A DNA stretch of 64,000 nucleotides from Quillaja saponaria (lineage: Eukaryota; Streptophyta; Magnoliopsida; Fabales; Quillajaceae): positions 4,402,001 to 4,466,000 of the forward strand of contig CM055615.1 in the NCBI GenBank assembly GCA_029379385.1, written 5' to 3'. Position 1 is the stretch's first letter. Each line of letters starts with the position of its first letter. Below are positions 11,639 through 24,635 of this stretch, one piece after another. The notes under the pieces were generated by a model. That model had not been told where the DNA came from, made no database searches, and saw only the letters and a program-made list of their open reading frames with translations. The position numbers were made by a program, and so were the translations under genes.

Positions 11639-12259
11639 TGTTATAACCCGATATTTCAGGTTCACTTTAAAACGTTTGTATGTAACTCGTCATGATTATA
11701 TAAAATAATAATAATATTAAAAAAATTAAAAAATAAGGTAAATGAAGATTTGTATATATATATATACTTATAACTAAGACTAAACTAGAACCGCAAGTTT
11801 ACGTAGTTGACTTAAATTTATTTTTTTTCAATTTTGTCCTTTTTTTCTTTTTATCTTTAATTTCCTTCCATTCTTACCATTTGTTCCCCTGCTTTTTGAG
11901 CTTTGCACTGCCATATTCCATTTTAGAGAATTCAGCTCCTTCTTCTTGTGCCAACAGAGAGATTTCAACCTTTCATTCTTGCCTAGCAGAGTGTTACTTT
12001 AGCTAAGAGAAACCGTTTGTTTTTTTTTTTTCACCGTTTTGTGTTGTCTTTTAGTTGGTGTAGCTATTGGATGGACTAGAGAGGGAGACGTTGGCAAAGG
12101 CTTCAAGTTCTACAATTGTGTCCTGCTCTAGAGGTTGTCCGTTTCACTTCCTTGTGCCGATAGTTCTTGTGCTTTTGGCTGCCTTGTGTACTGTTGCAGC
12201 TCAGTTTGAAGAGTCTATCTTATTTTGTTGTTTTACTTGTTGAAGTTGAATTGGAGTGA
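11639..12259 (+). mobile_element. Gypsy LTR 5' part, plus orientation
   Basis: It starts TGTTATAACCCGATATTTCAGG, the family terminus, and ends at a perfect 9 bp inverted repeat (TTGGAGTGA / TCACTCCAA) where the sequence turns into an LTR of the opposite orientation. Confidence 0.65.
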
Positions 12260-12267
12260 ATATTTTC

Positions 12268-13183
12268 TCACTCCAAACCCCTTTGGATATATGTTTATTT
12301 TCCCTTACATACTTAACCAAATTTAATAAAACCAAGTCTAAACATTATCTTCAGAATGTTAACTACCTTTCTTATTTAGAAAATTCTCTTAAAATCAACC
12401 TTGAGCTTATTTAATTCTTCACTTGAACAAAGACAGGACACTGCCCAAATTTTTGGTTACCAACTCGTAATTCCGATGATTATAGAATTCTCATACTTGA
12501 CAAATAAATTACGAAATTTTCCAGTCTAGTTTTTCAAAATGTTAGGAAAAACTTTTATTCAGAAGTCCTAAACTAATTCCATCCCCAACCCCTGAAGAAG
12601 TCTCCTGGATTAACTGAGGTTCACTAAAAATCGTGCATAATTTAGCTACAGTCTAACAACTCTATCAACAAATATACTTAGAACTAGGTTACAAATTTTA
12701 CAGACAACATCCCAAGACCCTAAGCTACACTTTTTTCTTTTGAAATCTTAATTTAATTCAGCCCCGAAATCTGGCCTTGCATCCCCTCAAACATCTTTTA
12801 ATTCTTATTTTCCAACACTTTATTGACAACTAACACTCCTTTGATCATACTCATTACTCACTTTCATTAGCTCCTTAATCCACAACATTAATCAATCATT
12901 ATCTACTCTTGTTTAGGAACTTTATTCTAAGAAACTAGTTATTATATTTTCCATCAAAAGCTTAGACTAAACCTTCTAATATCACTACATTTCAAATTCC
13001 AAACTCTTAGTCATGTCTTTAACCTTTCTTCATTCATTTTGTTTTCATCCTTTCAAACCATATATTATCATCCTCACTATTTATTTTAATAAGAAACCTA
13101 TATACATCAACCTTTATGCATATATTAACATTTGATTTCTCCTAAGCATCTTGTCAACCACCTAATATGCATGTTTTAGTCTA

Positions 13184-13222
<39 letters not shown>

Positions 13223-14430
13223 ACTCCCCAATACAATCAACATACTCTTGTCAATCCCTAACTTGCTCAAAATTTTAATTAAAATAACTATTTAACATTA
13301 ACATATTCCACTTTCAAAGCTTTCACTTCCCATAAACATGTAACTATTTCACATGTTCTTTGTTTCAACTTTGGTTCACAATTTTTACATCTCCACTATT
13401 AATCCATCAAGATATATTAAAGAACAAGGTAAGAGTCTATAAGATTACCACCAAATAAGCCAAATATCTGCCTCCTCCCTTGATGGCCAAAAGAATGATC
13501 TATTGCTATCTAATTATAGCCACTAACATTTCATCAATTTTCCCCCTTCTAACAGCAATACCACCCTTAATAAACTCAGTCAATAAAACTAGAGCAAGAC
13601 TTGTTTAGTTGCTGCCATATCCAACCTTGTCCCTTACACACAAACATGGTAGATTTACTATAGAAAATGGATGAAATTCCAAGCAGTTGACTAAAGCAAG
13701 GCTGTCGTTGGTGAGGGCTACTACCAGCTAGCTAAAGTTGTTACCAAAACAGGTGAAACCATTAGCTGCCATGGCTTGCAACAAGTGAAGCTTTAAAGTT
13801 TCAGGAGAGTAAGGACTAGGGAAGAGACTTTGGATGCAAAGATTGACAAGAACATGGTAGCTCCTAAGAGAACCTCACGAAAAAAAAAAAAAAAAAAAAA
13901 AGGAACAAGGGAGGATTCGACCAAATAAAAGAGGAGGCAAGCTAAAGATGGTGGAGTGAAACTTCTCCACTCTTCGGTCAACAAGAAAAATAAAGCAAGT
14001 AGGAGAGAGAGAAAAAATCTATCAAGCCAATGGTGAAAAAGTTGGATTTTGTGGTGTAAATAATTCCTAAAATTACACTTGTATACACACAAACACACAC
14101 ATATATATTCCATTAAATGTTTTCTTTGTACATACTATGTTTCATACCTAACTAAAAGTGTACATAAGGACAAAGTCTAAAAAGATTAAAGTTAAAGTCA
14201 ATCAAATTCTTAGTGTATATACAATGAAATATTTATTATTGTTGCACCTATATACAAAAATTACATGAAAAATTCATTAAAACGAATTACCAACATATTA
14301 GGTAATGAAATACTAACGTATCGAATTATATCATATTCAATTATATTATTATTTATTTAATTTGTTTATTTTATAATGAAAATTTACACGTCACATTTTT
14401 ATGAGGTATTTGGTTGTAAGGGTTGTAACA
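12268..14430 (-). mobile_element. Gypsy LTR 3' part, minus orientation
   Basis: 12275-12800 is collinear with 61490-62170 inside the long solo LTR: CCTTTGGATATAT, ACATACTTAACCAAATTTAA, and the block GACAGGACACTGCCCAAAT. The fragment runs through an (AT)n tract at 13187-13216 and a poly(A) tract near 13880-13900, and ends AGGGTTGTAACA at 14430. It joins head-to-head with 11639-12259. Confidence 0.65.
13187..13216. repeat. (AT)n microsatellite
   Basis: An uninterrupted AT dinucleotide run of about 30 bases, followed by GTGTGT. Confidence 0.95.
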
Positions 14431-14574
14431 TTTTTACTAGAGCTATGGGGTATCTGGTCTCATATTATGTATTGGTTTAGTCAAAAGTCGTGGGTAATTA
14501 GTTGTGGTAAAGTTAGGGTTACGAAGATTTAGCTCTCCAATCCTCTGACCAATCATGCCCTTATAAATGGGTGT
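14431..14574 (+). mobile_element. Gypsy LTR end fragment, plus orientation
   Basis: GGGTATCTGGTCTCATATTATG through GGTTACGAAGATTTAGCTC to GGGTGTGACA at 14574 matches the 3' end of the plus-orientation fragments ending at 5791 and 25070. Confidence 0.65.
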
Positions 14575-14754
14575 GACATGAAGCCAGCCATAATATGATC
14601 TTTATGTGCTACCTAACCATGATGGTTGGGGCTAAATCCATATCTTATTTAGAAACATAACCTAACTTTCTTTATTTTCAATTGCTTTAATGCCTAGGCT
14701 ACCGGACTTAGCAATAAACATAACTATTATATTATTTATAAATTGTAAACTTCT

Positions 14755-15002
14755 GTATTATGTTTCCAATGTGGGATTAAAGAAATACAATTATAATGTT
14801 AATGAAGAAAAACCCAAGAAAGGAGAGAGGAAGGGTCGTACTTATAGTTATTAAATTCGATACCACCTTAGTCTTAATTAGAAAGCGACTCATAAGTCAT
14901 TACGTACATAAGTAATGGTGCGTTAAATCCATCATCAAAACTTGAAAGGCTTGTTGTTTGGATGTCATACAATATATATTAGGAGGATAGTTGGCTATTA
15001 AC
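14755..15002 (+). repeat. Kunitz-flank segment copy inside the LTR pile
   Basis: This block matches 31586-31805 in the same orientation: CAATGTGGGATTAAAGAAAT, AACCCAAGAAAGGAGAGAG, AAAGCGACTCATAAGT, GAAAGGCTTGTTGTTTGGATG and TATATTAGGAGGATAGTTG. It is isolated between LTR fragments, so a piece of the Kunitz-type flank lies in the spacer of the large inverted repeat. The 180 bp before it (14575-14754) shows nothing I recognise. Confidence 0.85.
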
Positions 15003-15139
15003 ACCTTCACCTTGTTTTATGGTTAAGATTTACGAGAGTCTGAAATTCCATAATTTTTGTTTGTTTATTTTTCATATATAATTAATCTATCATCAATCAA
15101 TTGATTTCTTGTCTAGTTATTTATTTATTTATTAAGAAT

Positions 15140-17392
15140 GTTTTACATTCTCCTTTTGACACTAATATACAAAATATAAAATTCCCATTGTTAACTCAGT
15201 GTACAACAATAATGCAAAAAACCTAAAGTGACTTGCAAATGTCGTCCCTTATGCTCCAAGTACGCAATTTTTGAGATATACCTTGTCACATCAGAGTAGG
15301 CAGGTAGTAAATTCTGTCACGGCTAACTGTGGTTTCTTAGAAACTAAAAAAAACAATAACAAAAGAAGGAGTGAGTCACAATGACTCAGTGAGCAAATTA
15401 TGTACCCTAAGGATACTAGCATCACACAACACATATATCATAGCTTAATCTCGTATCTAAATTTACTTATGCACATACATAACTATGATTATCATACAAC
15501 ACAATTCTCATATGTCACAATTTTCAACATAGCAATCATGGCATACAAGCAAACAAAGGGCCAACGAGTAACTCAACCCTGCACAACAGTATCACCCCCC
15601 ATCGGGCATTTACGTGCCCATACAACAGATTAATTCTCCTTACATAATCCATCCCACCAAAGTTGAGCACTTAATTTTTAAAACATTTATCAAGATCAGA
15701 ATAAGAATATCTCAGAAATTTAATTTAGAATATCCTAGGTGCACCTGGGTCTTAATTTCAGAGATAAAAATCATTGTTTTTCAGGAAAAAAAAAAACTCA
15801 CTTTGTTGGCCCTTATCAACCACAATCAACATCAAAAAAATTTAATTCAGTTAAATCATTGAAATACTGTATTTGCTTATATCTCCACATAACACATCAA
15901 TTCAAGCATACATATAATTGTACATTATAATCTGGCAACCAAAGTGCACGTAATTCACTGACAAAACTCACAGATTTCATTCGTCCTCCCTATCTAGACT
16001 GTGAATGTAGCTGGTGTATCATCGATACGATCCTGAACTAGAAATCATAAATTTACATATTATTAGAAATAATCATTTCATAGCTAATTCCAAAATTCAT
16101 AATTCACTAGTTAATTATTAAGACTTATCTAAACAAACTTTCATGTATATAATAATGTATGAATTCTCATATGCCTTCAATTCATTATTTAGAATGCATA
16201 TACCTTACTACTATCGTTAACACAATTTCATAATTCTTGTATTAATCATATTCCACTTCTTGAATTAATTACTTAAAGTTTAATTAAAAATTGAAGTTAT
16301 ACTTTTTATTACTTACAAGCAACTATCATTATATATATATATATATATGGATTCAAGATCATTAATTATTGATTTCTAATGTTAATTCTTTTACATTGTA
16401 TAATTGGCTTTTACAAGTCTAATAAACATACAACTTAGTTTAATTGAATTTCCCCTTTATCTAGTTAAAAACCATTCTCAAATCAATATAGGGCTTATGG
16501 TCTCAAGATCCCTTTTTACCCTTTCATCCTTCTCACTGTCGTACTTATACTAAGTTACCAAAACCTGCTCTTCCTTTCACTGTTCAACACCAATTACCAA
16601 AGGAAATTTAGGAAACCAAGTTGCTGCCCAAAACAGAGGACAACAACTTGGTTGTTAATTTCAGCCCCAAAATTGAACACACTTTCACCCATCCTTTAAG
16701 TTGAATCCACCAATTCCTGACTAACTAAGCATACTACCATATTCACAAAACAAAATAAGGAAGGGAGGAAATCAACCACCCAAAACAAGGCCACCTAATT
16801 TTCTGCTATACACTTGTTACCGCCTCCTTGAATTTTGATTCTTGGCTTAAGCACACATCACACGGACGATAAGCATGAAGAACCCAGCTTGACAGCAACC
16901 CAAAACAAGATGAAATCACTAGAATTTGGATAGCTCTTGCTTAAGAATTGAAGTCAGTGATAAAGGAAAGAGAAATTATGGAATCGGCAGCTAGCCTTAG
17001 GAGGAAAGCATTGGAACCGAATGGAAAGTAAGAGAAGGAAATGAATACAATGATTAAAATATTTGGTCCACTAACTAAGAGTTTTAACTTGTATGGCTTA
17101 AATTAATTTTATTAAGTAAATATATATTTATATGCTTTTATTTAAAATCATTAGTTTCTAACTTATTATATAAACATATACCCTAATTTACTTATTAATA
17201 CCATCTACATGATATATAAAATCTATATCCAAATCACCGAATAAAGTAGTAACTTTAATTTACTTATACATATACATATATATAAATAATTTCTTACTTT
17301 AATTTGTCTCAAGAAAATCTATTACTTATATAATCATAAAAAAATTATGTACAACATCCTAATATGTACGTTAGATCATCAGGATATAACAT
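15140..17392 (-). mobile_element. 3' LTR of the minus-strand gypsy element (truncated)
   Basis: This is collinear with 21946-24635 from the AGTGTCGTCC-type block onward and ends GTTAGATCATCAGGATATAACA at 17392. The outer ~200 bases are missing or replaced. Directly inside it is the polypurine tract. The outer edge near 15140 is approximate because the sequence there is diverged. Confidence 0.75.
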
Positions 17393-17394
17393 AC

Positions 17395-17409
17395 TTCCCC
17401 CTTAAAAGA
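17395..17409 (-). other. Polypurine tract of the gypsy element
   Basis: On the minus strand the sequence reads TTTTAAGGGGGAAG directly before the LTR start. This is the usual priming site for plus-strand DNA synthesis. Confidence 0.8.
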
Positions 17410-20044
17410 AATTCATCCCGAATTTCAAATGGAGAGTTATAAGGGTATTTCGTTTACCTATATTATTCAAATAAATATGAATAACATTGTTTCATTTTAT
17501 TTTTGAATTCCCAAGTGGCTTCCTGTTCTCCATGATGTTGCCATATAACTTTTATTTAAGGAATAAACTTCGATCAAAATTTACAGCCCTGTCTATTAAT
17601 GATTTCCATTAGTGCTCCTTGTATTTCATATCCTTATCAACTTGCACCTTCTGAATTCGTAAAATATGTGATTCATCTGGCGAATACTTTCAAAGCATTG
17701 AAACATGAAATACTGGATGCACCTTCTCCAAATCTGGGGATAATGCTAGCTTGTATGCCACCGTTCCAACTCTATCTATAATTTGAAAAGGCCCAATGAA
17801 TCTAGGGCTTAGCTTATCTTTCTTACCAAATCTCATAGTGCCTTTAAAAGGAGAAACCTTTAGAAACACGTGATCACCCACTTCAAATTCTAACTACCTC
17901 CCACGGTTATCCGCATACGACTTCTGTTGACTCTGAGCTGTCCGTAATCTATCACGAATCACCTAAACCTTTTCCACAACATCCTGAATTAATTATGGCC
18001 CCAACAATTTATGCTCACTGATCTTAAACCATCCAACTGGAGATTGACACTTCTTACTATACAATGTTTCAAATAGTACCATCCGAATGTTACAATGATA
18101 GCTACTATTATAAGCAAACTCCATTAGTGGAAGATGTTGATCCCAACTACCTTTAAAATCCATCACTATAGGCTCACAACATATCTTTTACAAGTTTGTA
18201 TAATTCTCTCAGATCGTCCAGTAACTGAGTACCAAGAGCCTCCTGAAAAGATTTCCAGAACGCAACAGTAAATTGAGCACCCCGGTCAGAAATAATAGAA
18301 GCTAGTACTCCATGCAATGAGACAATCTCATCCAAATACAATTTCGCATATTGATGTGCTGAGTAAGTGGTCTTCACTGGGAAGAAAATGTGTGGACTTC
18401 ATCAAACGATCTACAATCACTCAAATAGAGTCAAAACTCTTAAGAGTCTTAGGAAGTCTTGATACGAACTCATCAATGTCACTTCCATTCCAGGAACATC
18501 TAGCTTTTGTAACATCCCTGCAGGCATCTGATGTTCAGTTTTCACCTATTAAGACACAAGGCATCTAGAAACAAACTCAGCAATATCTTTCTTCATACCC
18601 TTCCACCAATAATTTTTTTTAAGTCCTAATACATTTTAAAAGAACTAGGATGCATAACATATGATGAACAATGAGCTACGTTGCCCCAAATTTAGTTCCT
18701 TCTTATCAAAGATATGTTAAAGACTTTTGTGATCCGTAAAAATCTCAAAAGTCTCACCATACAAGTAATGTCTTCATATCTTTAATGCAAAAATTACCAC
18801 TGCCATTTCAAGGTCATGGGTAGGGTAGTTCACCTCATGCTTTTTTAACTGTCTCGAAGCATATACTACAACTTTTCCATCCTGCATCAAGATACAACCA
18901 AGTCTAATATGAGAAGCATCATAAAACACAGTATACTTACCAGTAGTAGAAAGAAGTGCAAGAACAAGAGATGAAGTCAAACAAGTTTTTAACTTTTGAA
19001 AGCTTTCTTCACAAGTCTCAGACCACAAAAACTTAACTTATTTCTAAGTTAATCGAGTCAAATGAAGTAGTAATAAGAGAGAAATTCTCCACGAACCTTC
19101 TATAATAACCAGTCAAGCCTAGAAAACTTTGAATTTCAGAAACATTTGTTGGTCGAGACCAATTCTGAACTGCTTCGATCTTGTTAGGATTTGCAAGAAT
19201 TTATTTTTTAGAAATCACATGTCCAAGAAAAGTTACCTAATTCAGCCAAAATTCACACTTAGAGAATTTAGCATAAAGCATATTTTCCCTAAGTGTTTGC
19301 AATACAATACGAAGATTCTGCTTATGTTCCTCCTCACTTCAAGAGTATACCAAAATGTCTTCAATGAAAACAATAATAAACTGGTCCAAGAAAGGCTTAA
19401 ACACCCAATTCATCAAGTCCATGAACTCTACAGGAGCATTAGTAAGCCCAAAAGACATAAATAAAAGTTCATAATGTCTATACTGAGTACGAAAAGCAGC
19501 TATCAGAATATCTTCTTTCTTAATTCGAAGCTAATGATACCCCGAATGAAGGTTAATCTTGGAAAATCACTGAACTCCCCATAATTGATCAAATAAGTCA
19601 TCAATCCTCGGGAGAGGATACTTATTTTTAACTGTAATCTTATTCAACTACTGATAATCGATACATAGTCTCAACGAGCCATCCTTCTTTTTAACAAACA
19701 AAACCAGAGCACCCCTAAGAAGATGAACTAGGACGAATGAATCCCTTATCTAGCAAATCTTGCAATTGCACTTTAAACTCTTTTAACTCGCTAGGAGCCA
19801 TCCGATAAGGGAAAATAGAAATTGGTTGAGTATCAAGTATAACTCAATGCCGAACTCAATCTCTCGATTGGGAGGAAGCCTAGGAAGCTCTTCAGGAAAT
19901 ACATTAGAAAACTCATTCACCACTAGAATACAATCTAAAATAAGGCACTCTAACTGAGTATCCTTGAAAAACGCTAAATAGGCTTAGTGCTTCTTCCTAA
20001 TAAGCCGTCTCACCTGAATAATTGAAATCAAATTACAAAGAACT

Positions 20045-20455
20045 TCACTTACGATCCCCTTGAAAAATAAAAGTTAGCTTAGTAGGAATACTGAACTCAA
20101 CAATCTTATCGCGACAATCTACCAGGACATGATGAATAGACAACCAATCCATGCCTAGAATCACATCACACTCTAACATATCCAATATGATTAAGTTTGC
20201 CAAATAATTATCATCACCCAGAAGAACCTCACATGAAAGTATATACCGATCTTCTAGAATAGTTTTTCCAAACGGAGTTAAAAATGCTAAAGGGGTTTTA
20301 AGAGTCTTAGATACCCTCTTAACAAGAGAACCAAAATATGGAGATATGAAAGAGTGAGTAGCTCCAGGATCATACAATACTTTAGCACCAATTAAACAAA
20401 CAGACAAATTACCTGCTACCATAACATTAGAAGCCTGTGCGTCCTGAGTCGTCAA
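20045..20455 (-). CDS. Gypsy aspartic protease segment (longest open part)
   Basis: This is 136 codons open on the minus strand. It carries the retropepsin signature as DPGATHSFISP at about residues 30-40, where the family usually has D-S/T-G, so the serine or threonine is replaced by proline. The later hallmark DVILGMDWLS is present near residues 95-104. It is a fragment of the degenerate gag-pol above. The plus-strand fragment at 8534-8785 is its relative. Confidence 0.88.
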   Translation of the reverse strand: MTTQDAQASNVMVAGNLSVCLIGAKVLYDPGATHSFISPYFGSLVKRVSKTLKTPLAFLTPFGKTILEDRYILSCEVLLGDDNYLANLIILDMLECDVILGMDWLSIHHVLVDCRDKIVEFSIPTKLTFIFQGDRK

Positions 20456-21388
20456 AGCATAACCTCTGGCCTAACCCCTTACCTGCTGATAAGGAACCCC
20501 TAGAAAAACCACCACAGTACTCTTGGAGGCCTCATAGGTGTTGCAGGTAATGGAGGTCTACCCTAAACTAATGAAGAGATTCCATATGAAGTAAGCTGAC
20601 TTCTCAACAATGGACTAGTCTTATGATAATCCATCAGCTTCGCATTTAAAACACACACTTGTCCCCAATTTACACTGTCCAGTATGCCTATTACTACAAG
20701 TAGAACATGTAGGAAACTTATATGATCGGGGTCTACTAGATGACCCTTTCTGGAATTGAGCTCCTGAACCTCGCCTCATCTGACTTCTACCTAGGTTGAA
20801 AACTTCCTATTATGAACCCTGCCAAAAGGTAAATTCACCCCTAGGTTTCCAATCAGTAAGTAGCATCAACAGCCTGAATATAAGTAGCAGTGTTCAACAC
20901 GAACACTGATATGAATAAATAGTCCTTCAAGCCATTCACAAATCTCTTCACTCTCATCTGCTTCTTAGCTACTAGATACGGGGCAAAAACTGAGACAGTC
21001 CAGTAAATCAAGTCTCGTACTCTGCCACTAACATACCCTCTATCTGAACTAATCGCTCAAAATCCCGAGCATGCTTATCTCGCACACTCTCAGGTAAAGA
21101 AAACAATTCAGAAAAGCTCTACTGAACCTTAGCCATGCTAGTGGAGTAGGCTCAGTCTGTCACTGTACCCATATCTTATACTAATCATAAGCCACATCAT
21201 ATAACTGATAGCTAACCAACTTAACTGCAAGGACGGGATCATATCCCAAAGCTGTACACAACCTGTCTGACTCCTCTAGGAAAGGATAAGGATCCTGAAC
21301 TAGGTCAACCCCCGAAAATCTCGGTCGCTACATCTTCCTGAAGTCGTGTAACGTCACAAATACCCCTCAATCCTTATGAACTGGAGCT

Positions 21389-21409
21389 GGGGGAGGGGGG
21401 GGGAGGGGG
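21389..21409 (+). repeat. G-run with quadruplex potential
   Basis: Runs of 5, 9 and 5 guanines are separated by single adenines. On the other strand this encodes the proline-rich gag linker of the gypsy element, so codon bias for proline explains it. Confidence 0.7.
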
Positions 21410-21930
21410 AGGTTTGCATCCTACTAAGGCTAAACAGAGGGAGCTACTGGTAGCTACTACTACTAGCTACTACTGAGCCTGCTATTATTGGGCTAAAATC
21501 CTAACTAAGTCACCTACAGTCCTCTAGACACGATCTAATCCCTACATCAGCTGCTTCATATCTGGTACGGGAGCTATTGCCTGAACTGGTTCAGCAACCC
21601 TTCCTCGGCCTCTACCTCTACCGCGTCCCCGTCGAAACCCTGCCTCTAGCCGCTGGTGTCTGAGGATAGGTAAATCCCTGATCTGAGCCAGCCTCCTGTT
21701 GCTCCTCTTGGCCAGCAACATGAACACTTCTTCGCATTTTATCTAGAACGAATACACAAAACTTTAATGTACATTTATAAGATAAATAAAAAAACTAGTA
21801 CCTATAAATAATCGTAACTTAGAGTTTCAGGATGAATTAGAACACATCACTGAATCCATATACATCTCTGGTAATGTACGTGAACTAAGCAATAACATTC
21901 CACACTTGCAGTCACAGACCTTCTAACCAT

Positions 21931-21943
21931 GCTCTGATACCCA
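21931..21943 (-). other. Primer binding site for initiator tRNA-Met
   Basis: On the minus strand the sequence TGGGTATCAGAGC lies three bases inside the 5' LTR. It is TGGTATCAGAGC, the standard initiator tRNA-Met site, with one extra G. It fixes the element's orientation and the LTR edge at 21946. Confidence 0.85.
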
Positions 21944-21945
21944 CT

Positions 21946-24635
21946 TGTCACACCCTCAAATGAAGGTATGACTGGCTGGGGAAAATAGGCAACCATACCT
22001 TCGTAACCCTGAATACTCAAGTACTGTGTCCCACAGACTTGTAAATACATTATAATTAAGACTACTACAATATTACCAAAAATACTAGCAGGGGTTCCCT
22101 GTACGGTGTAACATACCCCTGACATATATATACAACCTGTTTACAATAACCACAATACATGATAATATCAAAATATACAGAAGGAGCTCCGCTCCTAACA
22201 CAACAGGACAACATCCATGATAAATATAATATATCTAATGATAATGCATGACACCCTACGCTACTACAAGTATTGTCCTTTATGCTCCAAGTGTGCAATT
22301 TATGAGATATACCTTGCTGCAATAGAATCGGCAGGTAACAATTCTGTTTACGATTAGTAGTGGGATTCTTGAAAACTAAAGAAAACAACCACAAAAGAAA
22401 GAATGAGATGAGAGGACTCAGTGAGCAAATCATGTACCCCAAGGGTGCCAGCATCACACAACACATATATCACAGTTTTAAATGCATTTTATAATTACTC
22501 ATGCACGTACATAATTACATTTCACATATGGTCACAAATCACTCAAAGCACAAATTACAATGTATCAATCAAACCATTCAAAGCAACCAAGCAAATAACA
22601 AACAATTTAACAAGCAAAGGGCCAACGAATAACTTAGCCCCGCACAACATTATCTTCCCCCTACAAGGCATTTACGCGCCTGCACAACAATTTAATTCTC
22701 TGTAACAATCCGTCCCACCGGGGCTAAGCAATTCATTTGTTTTTAAAATAATTATCAGTATCAGAATGATTAATGTCAAATATCAAATTCAAATATGCTA
22801 GGTACACCTAGGACTTTAAATTCAAAAATGAAAATCAGTTCTCAGAAAATTTCACTTTGTTGGCCCTTATCAATCACAATCAATATTAAACACATATCAT
22901 TCAATTAAATTAATGAAATAACTTTTTTATTTATTTATTTTACCTTATAACACAACAATTCAAACATACTTATAGTCGCACACATAAAAAAAATCTGATA
23001 ACCATAAAGCACATAATCCACTCACAAGCTCACGGATGTGATTCGTCAGTCCGTCTAGTCTGTGACTAATGTAGGAATATCCTCAACACGCTTTGGAGCT
23101 AAAAATCATAAATTCATAGATTACTAATAATCATTTCAAAATTAATTCTACGATTTCTTAATCGTATGTAATTATGTCTAATATTTTTCTTAAAGCAAGG
23201 TTAATTAGTTTGGTATATTCATTAATTTAACTTCCATAACTTAACATTACCCTGTATATATTAACATTAATCTCCATGTATATATTAAAATTTAACTTGA
23301 ACTAGTTATCTTATCAAATACCTGAAAATGTGTTGTTTGCATAATTGTGTATATAAATATGCTATATTACTTGTATAACATATAGTTTCCATTTTATTAA
23401 TGCTCAATTCCTAATTCACTTAAACTAACTTTTAATTTTTCACAATATTTACATTCTCACTCTAGAATTTACATTATATTATCATCTAACTTATATTAAC
23501 AATTTAAACTAATTCTTCCAATGTTCACATAGTTCAAATTTCCAATCTAACTTGAACTTTACAATTCTAGTATTCAAATTCTTTAAATTTAAAAAATTCT
23601 TCTCTTCTTTCAATTATCATTTCACAAGTTCTTTGTTCCTAAATCTTTACTCATTCTAAGATCTAATTAAACACCACATCACACAACTACTTAACACCTC
23701 AAGGCACAAACAAAAATTCCACACTTGGCTATCCTTCACCCACATGACTGCATCTTAAGGGTGAGGATATACTTCAACCACTTCAGCTGCAAGAGACCAA
23801 AAACAAAGTGTCACTAAGCTACTAGAACCCACTCTCCTTATGGCTTGAAATTAACTCCTTCCTGGCTTCCCTCTCCTTCACCACAACTCACACCACAACA
23901 TGAGACAGGTATCTAAACTATCATATCTAGTTGTGTTCTAAGAAGGAGGAGCAATGGTGGAGTAGGGGAAAATCTTCCACTAAGCAAGGCCTAATTTTCC
24001 TCCTTCAATCCTCTACTCACATCCCAGTACACTACCACCAGTTTGGTGCTCAAACCCCAAATCACATGCAACTGCCAAAAAATAAAACAAGGCTGAGTAC
24101 TAGTCAGTTAAGAAGAAACTAAAATCTTCATCTCCTATTGCCCTTGATTGAACAAGTCTTTCAGCCCTCAAATCCCTTAACTTCCCTTCATCGTCTACCA
24201 AAAGAAAACAACCAAGCAACTCACCAACTAAGTAAACGTGGACGCTCCAAAGAAAAAAGCCTCATCCAGCCACAAATTCACTGGCTTACCAGAAAGAGAA
24301 AATAGGACAAGATGGCATAGCAATAAAGTTGATTATCAGAAGGAAAGCAACCAAAAAGAAAGACAAGGAAATCGTGTAATGATAAAGAAAAGGAGTCAAC
24401 TAAAACAGAATAAAATAATATAAAAAAAATGTTGGTGGCTTACATTAATCCTTATAAGATATTTCTATATACATATATATATCCTACATTTTCTTTTTCA
24501 TAAGATATATATGTATACATGCATAATACACACTAATAAAAGTGTACCTAGTCAACCAATAATAATTTATATATATAAATCCAACAATTTCGTATGAAGA
24601 TTCTAATGCACACCTTGAATTATCAGGTTATAACA
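21946..24635 (-). mobile_element. 5' LTR of the minus-strand gypsy element
   Basis: This is a 2690 bp LTR, TGTCACACCC to ATCAGGTTATAACA on the plus strand, so TGTTATAACC to GGGTGTGACA in the element's own orientation. It is bounded inside by the primer binding site and outside by a fragment of another LTR in the opposite orientation (24636-25070). A matching 5 bp target duplication could not be tested because the other LTR is truncated. Confidence 0.85.

Larger units (their letters stand above)
17400..21730 (-). pseudogene. Ty3/gypsy (chromovirus-type) gag-pol, degenerate
   Basis: This is the retrotransposon polyprotein, read on the minus strand. Order from the N-terminus: Arg-Gly-rich gag start (21542-21727); a proline-rich linker over the G-run at 21389-21409; zinc knuckle CSTCSNRHTGQC (about 20690-20710); protease (20045-20455) with DPGATHSFIS where DSG is usual, and GMDWLS; reverse transcriptase (about 19100-19760) with FIED in place of FIDD; RNase H (18774-19028); integrase core with SIISDRGAQFT and SFQEALGTQL (about 18210-18300); the GPF-type integrase C-terminal domain with HPVFHVSML (17690-17881); then a chromodomain-like EATWEF segment near 17520. 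Many stops and frameshifts, plus altered active-site residues in protease and reverse transcriptase, show it is inactive. Confidence 0.93.

Noticed and set aside
13187..13216. CRISPR-like or origin-like repeat
   Set aside because: A simple AT microsatellite; no spacer structure. No CRISPR array occurs in this plant DNA.
13793..14113. 106-codon minus-strand open frame with a run of phenylalanines
   Set aside because: It is created by a poly(A) tract inside a gypsy LTR fragment and has no domain.
21389..21409. Regulatory G-quadruplex
   Set aside because: The run is the antisense of proline codons in the retrotransposon gag linker; coding bias is a sufficient explanation.
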